From: Fimbriimonadaceae bacterium
GTDB lineage: Bacteria; Armatimonadota; Fimbriimonadia; Fimbriimonadales; Fimbriimonadaceae
Length of the DNA: 5,069 nucleotides
Direction of reading: 5' to 3'
Assembly (NCBI GenBank): GCA_022842565.1
Contig: JALHPH010000151.1
Span: 1-5,069 of the forward strand
The notes under the pieces were generated by a model. The model was not told the DNA's origin and searched no databases. It saw only the letters and a program-made list of their open reading frames with translations. This document shows, in pieces, positions 1 through 4,993 of this stretch. The position numbers and the translations under genes are program-made. The first letter of the stretch is position 1. Each line of letters begins with the position of its first letter.

Positions 1-62
1 CACATTCGCCCCAAAGAATGGGTCCCCCGTTCCTTTCTTGCGAAAGAATTCAGCGTCTTTTT

Positions 63-68
63 ATTATA
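63..68 (-). promoter_or_regulatory. Candidate -10 element (TATAAT) facing out of the left edge
   Basis: On the minus strand this is a perfect TATAAT, 30 bp past the rph stop codon. At 17-bp spacing the -35 position reads CAATTT, a poor match, so the promoter rests on the -10 alone. The transcript would run toward position 1 and form a short hairpin at 31-48 (seven pairs including one U-G, GCAA tetraloop) before any start codon. An ATG lies at 5-3 on this strand but too little sequence remains to call a gene. The rest of 1-98 holds no gene that I can support. Confidence 0.25.
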
Positions 69-98
69 ACGCGCCTTGCCTCACAAATTGTTTCCAAA

Positions 99-815
99 TC
101 AATCGGATTCCAGCACTGTTTTTTGCATTTCGATCAGGGTGCCGATTCCCCGCTTGGCGAGCGCCAACATTTTTCCGAGCGTCTCGGCACTAAACGGTTG
201 GGCCTCGGCAGTTCCTTGGACCTCGAGGAACTTCCCCGATTCCGTCATCGCGACGTTCATATCAGTTTGCGCGGTGCTGTCTTCGGCGTAATCCAAGTCC
301 AACACTTCGACGTTCCTCACGATCCCCACGCTGATGGCGGCGACGGGCTCCGGAATGAGAATATCGCGGATCATTCGCTGTTTCACCATCCACCGCATGG
401 CATCGATGGTGGCCACATAGGCGGCTGTAATGGCAGCCGTGCGCGTACCGCCGTCGGCCTGAATCACGTCGCAGTCGAGCGTGATCGTGCGCTCTCCCAT
501 GGACTCCAAGTTCGTGGCGCAGCGCATCACACGCCCGACCAATCTTTGGATTTCCATGCTACGGCCATTCGGGCCGCGATTGGCGTCGCGCTGGTTGCGC
601 TGGCGGCCCGAGCGCGGCAGCATCGAGTATTCGGCGGTGAGCCACCCCTTCCCTTGCCCTTTCATGAAAGGCGGGACGCGGTCATCGACCGTCGCAGTCA
701 CCAGCACGTGAGTATCCCCAATTCGGATGAGGCAGGAGCCCTCGGCAAACTTCGCAAAGCCGCGCTCCATCGTGAAAGGACGAAGCTCGTCAATTTGGCG
801 ACCGTCTAAACGCAT
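99..815 (-). CDS. rph: Ribonuclease PH (tRNA 3'-end phosphorolytic exoribonuclease)
   Basis: RNase PH removes nucleotides from the 3' end of tRNA precursors and other RNAs using inorganic phosphate, releasing nucleoside diphosphates; it works in the cytoplasm as a ring-shaped hexamer. The 238-residue product has the same length as the E. coli enzyme. Family signatures visible in order are MRLDGR at the N-terminus, PPFMKGQGKGWLTAEYSMLP (48-67), GRSMEIQRL (84-92), DCDVIQADGGTRTA (114-127), DLDYAEDSTAQTDMN (173-187) and EVQGTAEAQPFS (198-209). Arg85 and the GGTR loop (122-125) correspond to the phosphate site, and Asp179 and Asp185 to the conserved acidic pair. The ATG at 815 is chosen because MRLDGR is the normal family start; the 16-codon upstream extension to 863 would run into dacB and is not family-like. 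There is no good Shine-Dalgarno sequence; a -10-like TACAGT ends 6 nt before the ATG, suggesting a leaderless mRNA. The gene is divergent from dacB across 38 bp. Confidence 0.97.
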   Translation of the reverse strand: MRLDGRQIDELRPFTMERGFAKFAEGSCLIRIGDTHVLVTATVDDRVPPFMKGQGKGWLTAEYSMLPRSGRQRNQRDANRGPNGRSMEIQRLVGRVMRCATNLESMGERTITLDCDVIQADGGTRTAAITAAYVATIDAMRWMVKQRMIRDILIPEPVAAISVGIVRNVEVLDLDYAEDSTAQTDMNVAMTESGKFLEVQGTAEAQPFSAETLGKMLALAKRGIGTLIEMQKTVLESD

Positions 816-821
816 GTCGCG

Positions 822-827
822 ACTGTA
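822..827 (-). promoter_or_regulatory. Candidate -10 element of rph (leaderless arrangement)
   Basis: The minus strand reads TACAGT here, matching TATAAT at four of six positions including the critical TAnnnT. Exactly 6 nt (821-816) separate it from the rph ATG, so transcription would begin at or next to the start codon. No convincing -35 hexamer is present (TGGGAT at 17-bp spacing). Support comes mainly from similar spacing at other genes in this window. Confidence 0.4.
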
Positions 828-840
828 CCCTGGTTCGTGA

Positions 841-846
841 CACAAT
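841..846 (+). promoter_or_regulatory. Candidate -10 element of dacB (leaderless arrangement)
   Basis: CACAAT matches TATAAT at four of six positions and is followed by 7 nt and then the dacB ATG. No -35 match is evident upstream, where the sequence also serves as the rph promoter and start region. This is the weakest of the leaderless-type signals in the window, because the first consensus T is missing. Confidence 0.3.
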
Positions 847-853
847 CCCAGCC

Positions 854-2131
854 ATGCACTCATTCCTGATTCCAGCGCTCCTGCTTCAAGGTTCCCTGAC
901 CCAAACCATCGATAAGCAAATTGCTGATCAGGCCGCGTTCAAGGGCGCTTGGGTGGGCGTGGTCGTAATGCGACCGGATGGCAGAGTGCTGTATCAACGG
1001 AATGCAAACACTCGTTTTGTCCCCGCGAGCAATCAGAAAGTCATTTCTTCCCTCTTTGCGCTTCATAGGCTGGGTCCTGACTTTCAGCAGAGCACCCGAA
1101 TTTGGGCAACCACCGATGCCACTTACATCGATGCGCCTGGCGATCCTACCCTGACCAGGGAGCAGTGGCTCGCCGCCGCGCAAACACTCGCAGCAGAGGC
1201 ACGCGGCTCGGTCTGGGTTCGCCAAGCCTATCGCGAGGGTGTCCCCGACACCTGGGAGTTTGATGACTTGGTCAATCGCTATGCGCCCAGAATCACCGCG
1301 CTCAGTATGGATCGCGCGGGGTTTGAACTCTGGGCCGAGAACGGTGAACTGCGCCCCCTGCCCGCAGAATACGGCGTCAAAATCACGCGCGAGCCCGATT
1401 CGGGCGGCGCACGAATGGTCTACAACGCCTTGACCGGCGAATTGCGAGTGCTGGGCACACTTCCCACTGCGCCCACGCAGTTGGACACCTACGCCCAACC
1501 CGAGCCGGACCAAGCCGTCGCCAGGGTCTTTGGCTCGGAGCTCCGGCCAACCGAAGAGATGCCTGCAGGCGAACCAACCTTTGTCATCAAAAGCCCAAAA
1601 CTCATCGACATGGTTCGCGACTGCCTGCAACCCAGCGACAACCTGTATGGCGAGCATCTTCTGCTGATGGGCGCCACCAAAAACGGCAAATCGAGCTATC
1701 CGGTGGCTCGCACCGCAGCAGAGGAGTTTATGGAACGCACCGTCGGGGCTGGAGACAAAGCCTTTGTTGCGATGGATGGCTCAGGACTCAGCCGACATAA
1801 TCTCATCACGCCTCATGCCCTGGCCCGAACGTTCCGCTGGGCGGATAAGCAGCCTTGGTCAGAGGCCTTTCGAGCCGGGCTCGCCCGGCCAGGCGTCGGA
1901 ACTCTGAGAACCCGACTCGAGGGCGTGAGCTTCGAAGGTAAGACCGGCACGCTCAATAGCGTCAATAGTCTGAGCGGCTACTTGCGCACCAAAGAGGGCC
2001 GAGAACTCATCGTGGTTGTGATGGTGAACCACACTACCGCCAGCAGTTCAGCGGTCCGAAGCGGAATCGATCGCATCTACAGAACTCTTGAAAATACGAG
2101 TTTGGCTGGCACGCAACTTGGCGTACAGTAG
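854..2131 (+). CDS. dacB: D-alanyl-D-alanine carboxypeptidase/endopeptidase, PBP4 type (peptidase family S13)
   Basis: Family S13 enzymes remove the terminal D-alanine from peptidoglycan stem peptides and cleave peptide cross-links in the periplasm or outside the membrane. All three penicillin-binding motifs are visible in the 425-residue product: SxxK as SNQK (Ser59 nucleophile, Lys62), SxN as SDN (261-263) and KTG (363-365). Other S13 hallmarks are GDPTLT (96-101), MDGSGLSRHNLITP (307-320) and NSLSGYL (371-377). The Ser59 to Ser261 stretch is about 40 residues shorter than in E. coli PBP4 (Ser62 to Ser306), so the inserted domains are present but trimmed. The N-terminus has a short hydrophobic stretch (4-12) that could be a signal peptide, but no lysine or arginine precedes it and there is no clear cleavage site. 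The ATG at 854 lacks a Shine-Dalgarno sequence. The DUF5658-type gene begins 5 nt after the stop codon and may be co-transcribed. Confidence 0.94.
   Translation: MHSFLIPALLLQGSLTQTIDKQIADQAAFKGAWVGVVVMRPDGRVLYQRNANTRFVPASNQKVISSLFALHRLGPDFQQSTRIWATTDATYIDAPGDPTLTREQWLAAAQTLAAEARGSVWVRQAYREGVPDTWEFDDLVNRYAPRITALSMDRAGFELWAENGELRPLPAEYGVKITREPDSGGARMVYNALTGELRVLGTLPTAPTQLDTYAQPEPDQAVARVFGSELRPTEEMPAGEPTFVIKSPKLIDMVRDCLQPSDNLYGEHLLLMGATKNGKSSYPVARTAAEEFMERTVGAGDKAFVAMDGSGLSRHNLITPHALARTFRWADKQPWSEAFRAGLARPGVGTLRTRLEGVSFEGKTGTLNSVNSLSGYLRTKEGRELIVVVMVNHTTASSSAVRSGIDRIYRTLENTSLAGTQLGVQ
2102..2129 (+). promoter_or_regulatory. Candidate internal promoter for the DUF5658-type gene
   Basis: TTGGCT (2102-2107; four of six to TTGACA), a 16-bp spacer and TACAGT (2124-2129; four of six to TATAAT) lie in the last codons of dacB. 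The -10 ends 7 nt before the ATG at 2137, so the transcript would be leaderless. The hexamer is identical to the one before rph. It overlaps coding sequence, so chance is a real alternative; the gene may also be read from the dacB promoter. Confidence 0.35.
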
Positions 2132-2136
2132 TCGCT

Positions 2137-2463
2137 ATGCAGCAGCGGTTTCGACAGCTATTCCCCACTCGGTGGCTACTCCTCCTTCTTGCGATCGGGT
2201 TTGTAGACCTTATCGTGACCGATTTACTGCACCAACAAGGGCTGATTGTGGAGCTGAACCCCCTCATGCGCCCGATCATCGAGACCAGCGAATGGCTCTT
2301 TGCGGGGGTGAAAGCGCTCACGCTCCTTCTTGCGTGGGTGGTGATCCTCAAATTTTCGCAGACCCACCTGGAATTCATCAAGCGGGCCTGCGCGATCGGG
2401 TCAGGCGCCTATCTCTCTATCTGGACTCTTTGGTTTATCGTCGGATCCCTGCAAGCCGCTTAG
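2137..2463 (+). CDS. Small three-helix membrane protein, DUF5658-like
   Basis: The 108-residue product is a small inner-membrane protein of unknown function. Three hydrophobic segments are visible, at about 12-31, 52-72 and 83-103. The first carries the acidic pattern VDLIVTDLL (23-31), followed by a loop with VELNPLMRP (38-46) and then a lysine at the start of the second segment (VKALTLLLAW, 58-67). An Asp in the first helix, a Glu-x-Asn-Pro loop and a Lys at the second helix are the pattern I associate with DUF5658 proteins; I assign the family from memory of that pattern, not a search. The ATG lies 5 nt after the dacB stop and has no Shine-Dalgarno sequence, which suggests co-transcription with dacB or a leaderless internal promoter. 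The last 63 bases overlap the 3' end of the opposite-strand DUF1385 gene. There is no sign of a catalytic domain. Confidence 0.75.
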   Translation: MQQRFRQLFPTRWLLLLLAIGFVDLIVTDLLHQQGLIVELNPLMRPIIETSEWLFAGVKALTLLLAWVVILKFSQTHLEFIKRACAIGSGAYLSIWTLWFIVGSLQAA

Positions 2464-3510
2464 TGCCGCGAGCTCTTCGTCCGTCGCTGGCGTCCAATCA
2501 GAGCTCTCAATCGTTGTGGCTCCTCTATCGTAAGTTTCGCCTTCGGCCTCCAGCACTTTATGAAGCGCGACGATTGCGACCTCCACTTGCGACTGATCGG
2601 GCTCTTGGGTTGTGATGAGCTGAGTCCACATTCCAGGCGCAAAGGCCATGTTCACCCATTTGTCGTTTCGCATCTTGCCTGCAAATCGGAGAAGTTCGTA
2701 GCTCACGCCCGCGATGATCGGCAGGAGTAGCAGCTCTAGCCCGAGCCGGACGGGGACATCCTGAAAAAAGTTGCCTTGCTGGCCCGTGATGGGATACCGC
2801 GGCACCAGCGGTGAGAACAGGAATCCGACGATTAGAACAATGATCGCAAAGCTCGTGCCGCAGCGAGGGTGGATGCGCGTCTGCGCAGAACAGTGCTGAG
2901 GATCAATCGGCTGCTCCGCCTCCAAGGCGTTGATAGCTTTATGCTCGGCGCCGTGAAAACGGTAGAGCCGCTTGATTTCGGGCATAAAGCCGAGTCCCCA
3001 TACATAGGCCAAAAAGAAGATGACCTTAATGGACTCCGCGGCATAGTTGATTGCAGTTCCATTTCGAACACCTGCAAACCGTAGTGTTTCTGCCACAAAG
3101 TTTGGCAGAACATTAAATACTAAGAATCCCAGAACAAGGCCCATGGCCACCGCGGCAAAAACGGCTGCATTGGTGGCAACTTGCGAGGGCTGCTTCTGAT
3201 CCTTGAGCTTCGCCTTTTCTTCGTCGCTCGCCGCAGGGTCGGGGTAGCGGGGATCAATCTGGATCATCGCGGAGTACTTCAGGCTCCGGTTTCCGATGAC
3301 CATCGAATCGAGAATTGCGAGGGTTCCGCGCAGGAAAGGTAGCTTAAGCCACTTTTGTCGGAAAAGCCAGTGACGCTCCAGTTCCTCCACTTTGGTGAGA
3401 ATCTCGCCATTGGGGGCGCGGCACGCGATGGCCATGAATCTTGGCGACCGCATCATCACTCCTCCCAGAAGCGCTAGGCCGCCGTACTGCAAATATTCGC
3501 CCTTGGGCAC
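2401..3510 (-). CDS. DUF1385 family membrane protein (YqhQ-like)
   Basis: This 369-residue protein belongs to a widespread but uncharacterised bacterial membrane family that includes B. subtilis YqhQ. Conserved blocks are visible in order: YGGLALLGGVMMRSP (9-23), LPFLRGTLAILDSM (57-70), YRFHGAEHKAINALE (183-197), HPRCGTSF (214-221), LPIIAGVSYELLRF (263-276) and PGMWTQLITTQEP (292-304). Four membrane segments are likely, at about 113-137, 156-177, 219-239 and 252-275. The HGAEHK and HPRCGTSF histidines and cysteine could bind a metal, which is inference only. The first block departs from the usual GGQAVxEGVMM pattern: Leu replaces Gln and Gly replaces Glu. A charged tail of about 65 residues (305-369) follows the last conserved block; its final 20 codons overlap the DUF5658-type gene. 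The start is a GTG, chosen because it sits just before the first conserved block and 6 nt after a good -10 hexamer. Confidence 0.92.
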   Translation of the reverse strand: MPKGEYLQYGGLALLGGVMMRSPRFMAIACRAPNGEILTKVEELERHWLFRQKWLKLPFLRGTLAILDSMVIGNRSLKYSAMIQIDPRYPDPAASDEEKAKLKDQKQPSQVATNAAVFAAVAMGLVLGFLVFNVLPNFVAETLRFAGVRNGTAINYAAESIKVIFFLAYVWGLGFMPEIKRLYRFHGAEHKAINALEAEQPIDPQHCSAQTRIHPRCGTSFAIIVLIVGFLFSPLVPRYPITGQQGNFFQDVPVRLGLELLLLPIIAGVSYELLRFAGKMRNDKWVNMAFAPGMWTQLITTQEPDQSQVEVAIVALHKVLEAEGETYDRGATTIESSDWTPATDEELAALSGLQGSDDKPKSPDREIGA

Positions 3511-3516
3511 TAGGGC

Positions 3517-3545
3517 ATTCTACCCATTTAAGGACTATCCGGCAA
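3517..3545 (-). promoter_or_regulatory. Probable promoter of the DUF1385 gene (leaderless)
   Basis: On the minus strand TTGCCG (3545-3540; four of six to TTGACA), a 17-bp spacer and TAGAAT (3522-3517; five of six to TATAAT) form the best sigma-70-type promoter in the window. Six nucleotides (3516-3511) separate the -10 from the GTG start at 3510, placing the transcription start at or beside the start codon. No Shine-Dalgarno sequence fits between them. Confidence 0.55.
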
Positions 3546-3587
3546 AAAACCAAGGAACATGGGGTGAATTTTTGCGTCCTACCACCG

Positions 3588-3593
3588 TACAAT
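3588..3593 (+). promoter_or_regulatory. Candidate -10 element of the 65-codon gene
   Basis: TACAAT matches TATAAT at five of six positions. The -35 region is weak (GTGAAT at 18-bp spacing matches three of six). Transcription would start near 3600, giving a 5' leader of about 59 nt, in contrast to the apparently leaderless neighbours. It is divergent from the DUF1385 promoter 43 bp away. Confidence 0.4.
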
Positions 3594-3645
3594 ACGTGAG
3601 GGTTCATTCCACACGGGTTGGACTCGCAATTGATACAACGTCCCT

Positions 3646-3651
3646 AGGAGG
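3646..3651 (+). promoter_or_regulatory. Strong Shine-Dalgarno sequence of the 65-codon gene
   Basis: AGGAGG, a full-strength anti-16S match, ends 7 nt before the ATG at 3659, which is near-ideal spacing. It fixes the start codon of this small gene and excludes the longer in-frame reading upstream. No other protein gene in the window has such a site. Confidence 0.85.
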
Positions 3652-3658
3652 CAATCAT

Positions 3659-3856
3659 ATGGCATTCCGCCAAAAAAGCTCCGAACTGGACCTAACGGTT
3701 GATGAAGCCTACGCGCTGCTCGAGCTGGCAATGACCAGCCCCGTAAAGCTCGACCCGGTTTCGGAAGCCGCGATTCAGAAGCTTGCCCGGTTTTGCCGGA
3801 AAGCCGAACCTGAATCAGGAAGGTCTTCGCTCGGATTTGCAGAGGTAGCAGGTTAA
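3659..3856 (+). CDS. Hypothetical 65-residue protein with strong ribosome binding site and own terminator
   Basis: I do not recognise this protein. The 65-residue product is soluble and probably mostly helical: a charged N-terminus (MAFRQKSSEL), a likely helix at 13-27 (TVDEAYALLELAMTS), a turn at SPVKLDP, a second likely helix at 33-49 (VSEAAIQKLARFCRKA region) and a Ser/Gly-rich tail. There is one cysteine (Cys46), no membrane segment and no signal peptide. The case that it is a real gene comes from its signals: a TACAAT -10 hexamer upstream, AGGAGG 7 nt before the ATG, and an intrinsic terminator beginning inside the last codons. It lies between the divergent DUF1385 gene and the downstream Nif3 gene and appears to be transcribed alone. 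A helical hairpin of this size could be a protein-binding adaptor, but nothing in the sequence shows a function. Confidence 0.78.
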   Translation: MAFRQKSSELDLTVDEAYALLELAMTSPVKLDPVSEAAIQKLARFCRKAEPESGRSSLGFAEVAG

Positions 3857-3879
3857 TCCTGCTGCCTCTCTTCATTTTT
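3841..3879 (+). terminator. Intrinsic terminator of the 65-codon gene
   Basis: A 12-bp stem pairs 3841-3852 with 3858-3869, with a single U-G wobble (3846 with 3864) and a 5-nt loop TTAAT (3853-3857). A T-rich tract, CTTCATTTTT, follows at 3870-3879. This is a textbook Rho-independent terminator for plus-strand transcription. The TAA stop codon of the gene (3854-3856) is inside the loop, so the left arm is coding sequence. The Nif3 start lies only 17 nt downstream of the T tract. Confidence 0.87.
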
Positions 3880-3882
3880 GCG

Positions 3883-3888
3883 TATGCT
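3883..3888 (+). promoter_or_regulatory. Candidate -10 element of the Nif3 gene (leaderless arrangement)
   Basis: TATGCT matches TATAAT at four of six positions and is followed by 7 nt and the ATG at 3896. It lies directly after the terminator of the preceding gene, so a fresh promoter is needed here if that terminator is efficient. The -35 position falls within the terminator hairpin and shows no good match. Confidence 0.4.
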
Positions 3889-3895
3889 TGCGGGA

Positions 3896-4993
3896 ATGGC
3901 CACTGTCCGTGAACTTCACGCAATCCTCGATAACCTCGCTCCCCCGTCATCGGCCACTTCTTGGGATCGAGTGGGGCTGCAAGTGGGCGATCCGCACGCG
4001 CTGGTTACCGGGGTCATGGTGACGCTAGACGTGACGCTTAACTGCATCGAGGCCGCCAAAACCGCCGGGGCCAACCTGATCGTCGCTCACCACCCACCCA
4101 TTTGGGATCCGATCAGCCGGCTTGATCTGCGCTCGATCCAAGCCCGCGTTCTGGCGGCTTGCCTGCGCGACGACATCGCTGTGATCGGTTTCCATACACA
4201 GTGGGACGCCGCGAGCGGAGGCGTAACCGACGCCCTCGCGCACGCGCTCGGCCTGATCGACCTGGAGGATTGCGGCGAAGCTCGCGAGACAATCCAGTGG
4301 AAGTTGGTGACCTTTGTCCCCGCCGGTCACGAGGAATCCCTGATCGATGCACTCTCGAACGCGGGAGCCGGCGTTATCGGTAACTACAGGCGCTGCGCTT
4401 TCCTAATCCCCGGTGAGGGCACGTTCATGCCCGGCGACGGCGCGCAGCCGACGATCGGCCAGCCGGGCGAGAAAGAGAAGGTACAGGAAGTACGAATCGA
4501 AATGACGGTGCCCGAAGGGAGGCGCATAGCCGTGCAACAAGCCCTGACCTCCGCGCACCCCTATGAGACCCCAGCCATGGACTGGATCGCCCTGCGCGAC
4601 CAACTTGGGCCCAGCTACGGGCGCGTAGGAACGCTTCCCCACGCCCATTCCCTCGCGCAGCTGGCATCGGCATGCGCAGACCAATTCGATTGCCGTCCCA
4701 GCGTTTTTGGGTCGGAGGATGTGGCAATCAACAGGGTCGGCGTTGCGGGCGGAGCAAGCACAAGCCTTTGGCCATCGTTTGTCGCCGCAGGAGCCCAGGT
4801 ACTCGTGACGGGCGAAGCCCGACATGACGAGATTGTTTCTGCGACGGAATCGGGCCTCGCGCTGGTCCTATTGGGGCATCATGCTTCCGAGCAGCCAGGG
4901 ATGAAAGCGCTCCACGAGCGACTACAAAAATTGTCGCCGATTCCATGCCACCTCTATTCTCCAAGGAATGGAATGGCTGGCAAAGCGTGGTAG
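3896..4993 (+). CDS. Nif3/DUF34 family metal-binding protein (YqfO-like, three-domain form)
   Basis: Nif3 proteins are widely conserved, bind two metal ions and form a toroidal hexamer; their cellular role is unsettled. The common database name GTP cyclohydrolase 1 type 2 should be treated as unproven. The 365-residue product has the N-terminal half with SWDRVGLQVG (22-31), AHHPP (64-68) and HTQWDAASGG (100-109), a middle PII/CutA-like insert of roughly 135-235 containing AHPYETPAMDW (220-230), and a C-terminal half with INRVGVAGGAS (278-288), VTGEARHDE (304-312) and GHHASEQPG (327-335). His65, His66, Asp104, a histidine of 328-329 and Glu332 are likely metal ligands. Length and insert match the B. 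subtilis YqfO form rather than the shorter E. coli YbgI. The ATG at 3896 is chosen because MATVRELHAIL is family-like; TTG at 3878 and ATG at 3884 are in frame, but the latter lies within the -10 hexamer. The stop codon overlaps the tRNA gene on the other strand. Confidence 0.95.
   Translation: MATVRELHAILDNLAPPSSATSWDRVGLQVGDPHALVTGVMVTLDVTLNCIEAAKTAGANLIVAHHPPIWDPISRLDLRSIQARVLAACLRDDIAVIGFHTQWDAASGGVTDALAHALGLIDLEDCGEARETIQWKLVTFVPAGHEESLIDALSNAGAGVIGNYRRCAFLIPGEGTFMPGDGAQPTIGQPGEKEKVQEVRIEMTVPEGRRIAVQQALTSAHPYETPAMDWIALRDQLGPSYGRVGTLPHAHSLAQLASACADQFDCRPSVFGSEDVAINRVGVAGGASTSLWPSFVAAGAQVLVTGEARHDEIVSATESGLALVLLGHHASEQPGMKALHERLQKLSPIPCHLYSPRNGMAGKAW

Noticed and set aside
18..809. 263-codon open frame on the plus strand opposite rph
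   Set aside because: It is the antisense of a certain RNase PH gene, has no recognisable domain, and its composition is that expected from the complement of a GC-rich codon pattern.
816..863. Sixteen-codon N-terminal extension of RNase PH starting at 863
   Set aside because: It overlaps the dacB start, is not family-like, and the ATG at 815 gives the standard MRLDGR start and standard length of 238 residues.
860..1657. 265-codon open frame on the minus strand opposite dacB
   Set aside because: It lies wholly within dacB, whose product has all three penicillin-binding motifs; the antisense translation has no recognisable motif or membrane segment.
2470..2506. Inverted repeat GAGCTCT/AGAGCTC as a terminator for the DUF5658-type gene
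   Set aside because: The loop is 23 nt, there is no following T tract, and it lies within the DUF1385 coding sequence; it includes the self-complementary GAGCTC, so chance is likely.
2088..2615. 175-codon plus-strand frame spanning the dacB/DUF5658 junction
   Set aside because: It overlaps three better-supported genes in another frame and its Arg/Pro-rich translation resembles a shadow frame.
3392..3658. Upstream in-frame extension of the 65-codon gene
   Set aside because: It would be antisense to the start of DUF1385 and cross both promoters; the AGGAGG site fixes the start at 3659.
4025..4964. Several minus-strand open frames opposite Nif3
   Set aside because: All are inside a clear Nif3 gene; their Arg-, Gly- and Ala-rich translations show no family motif and have no start signals of note.
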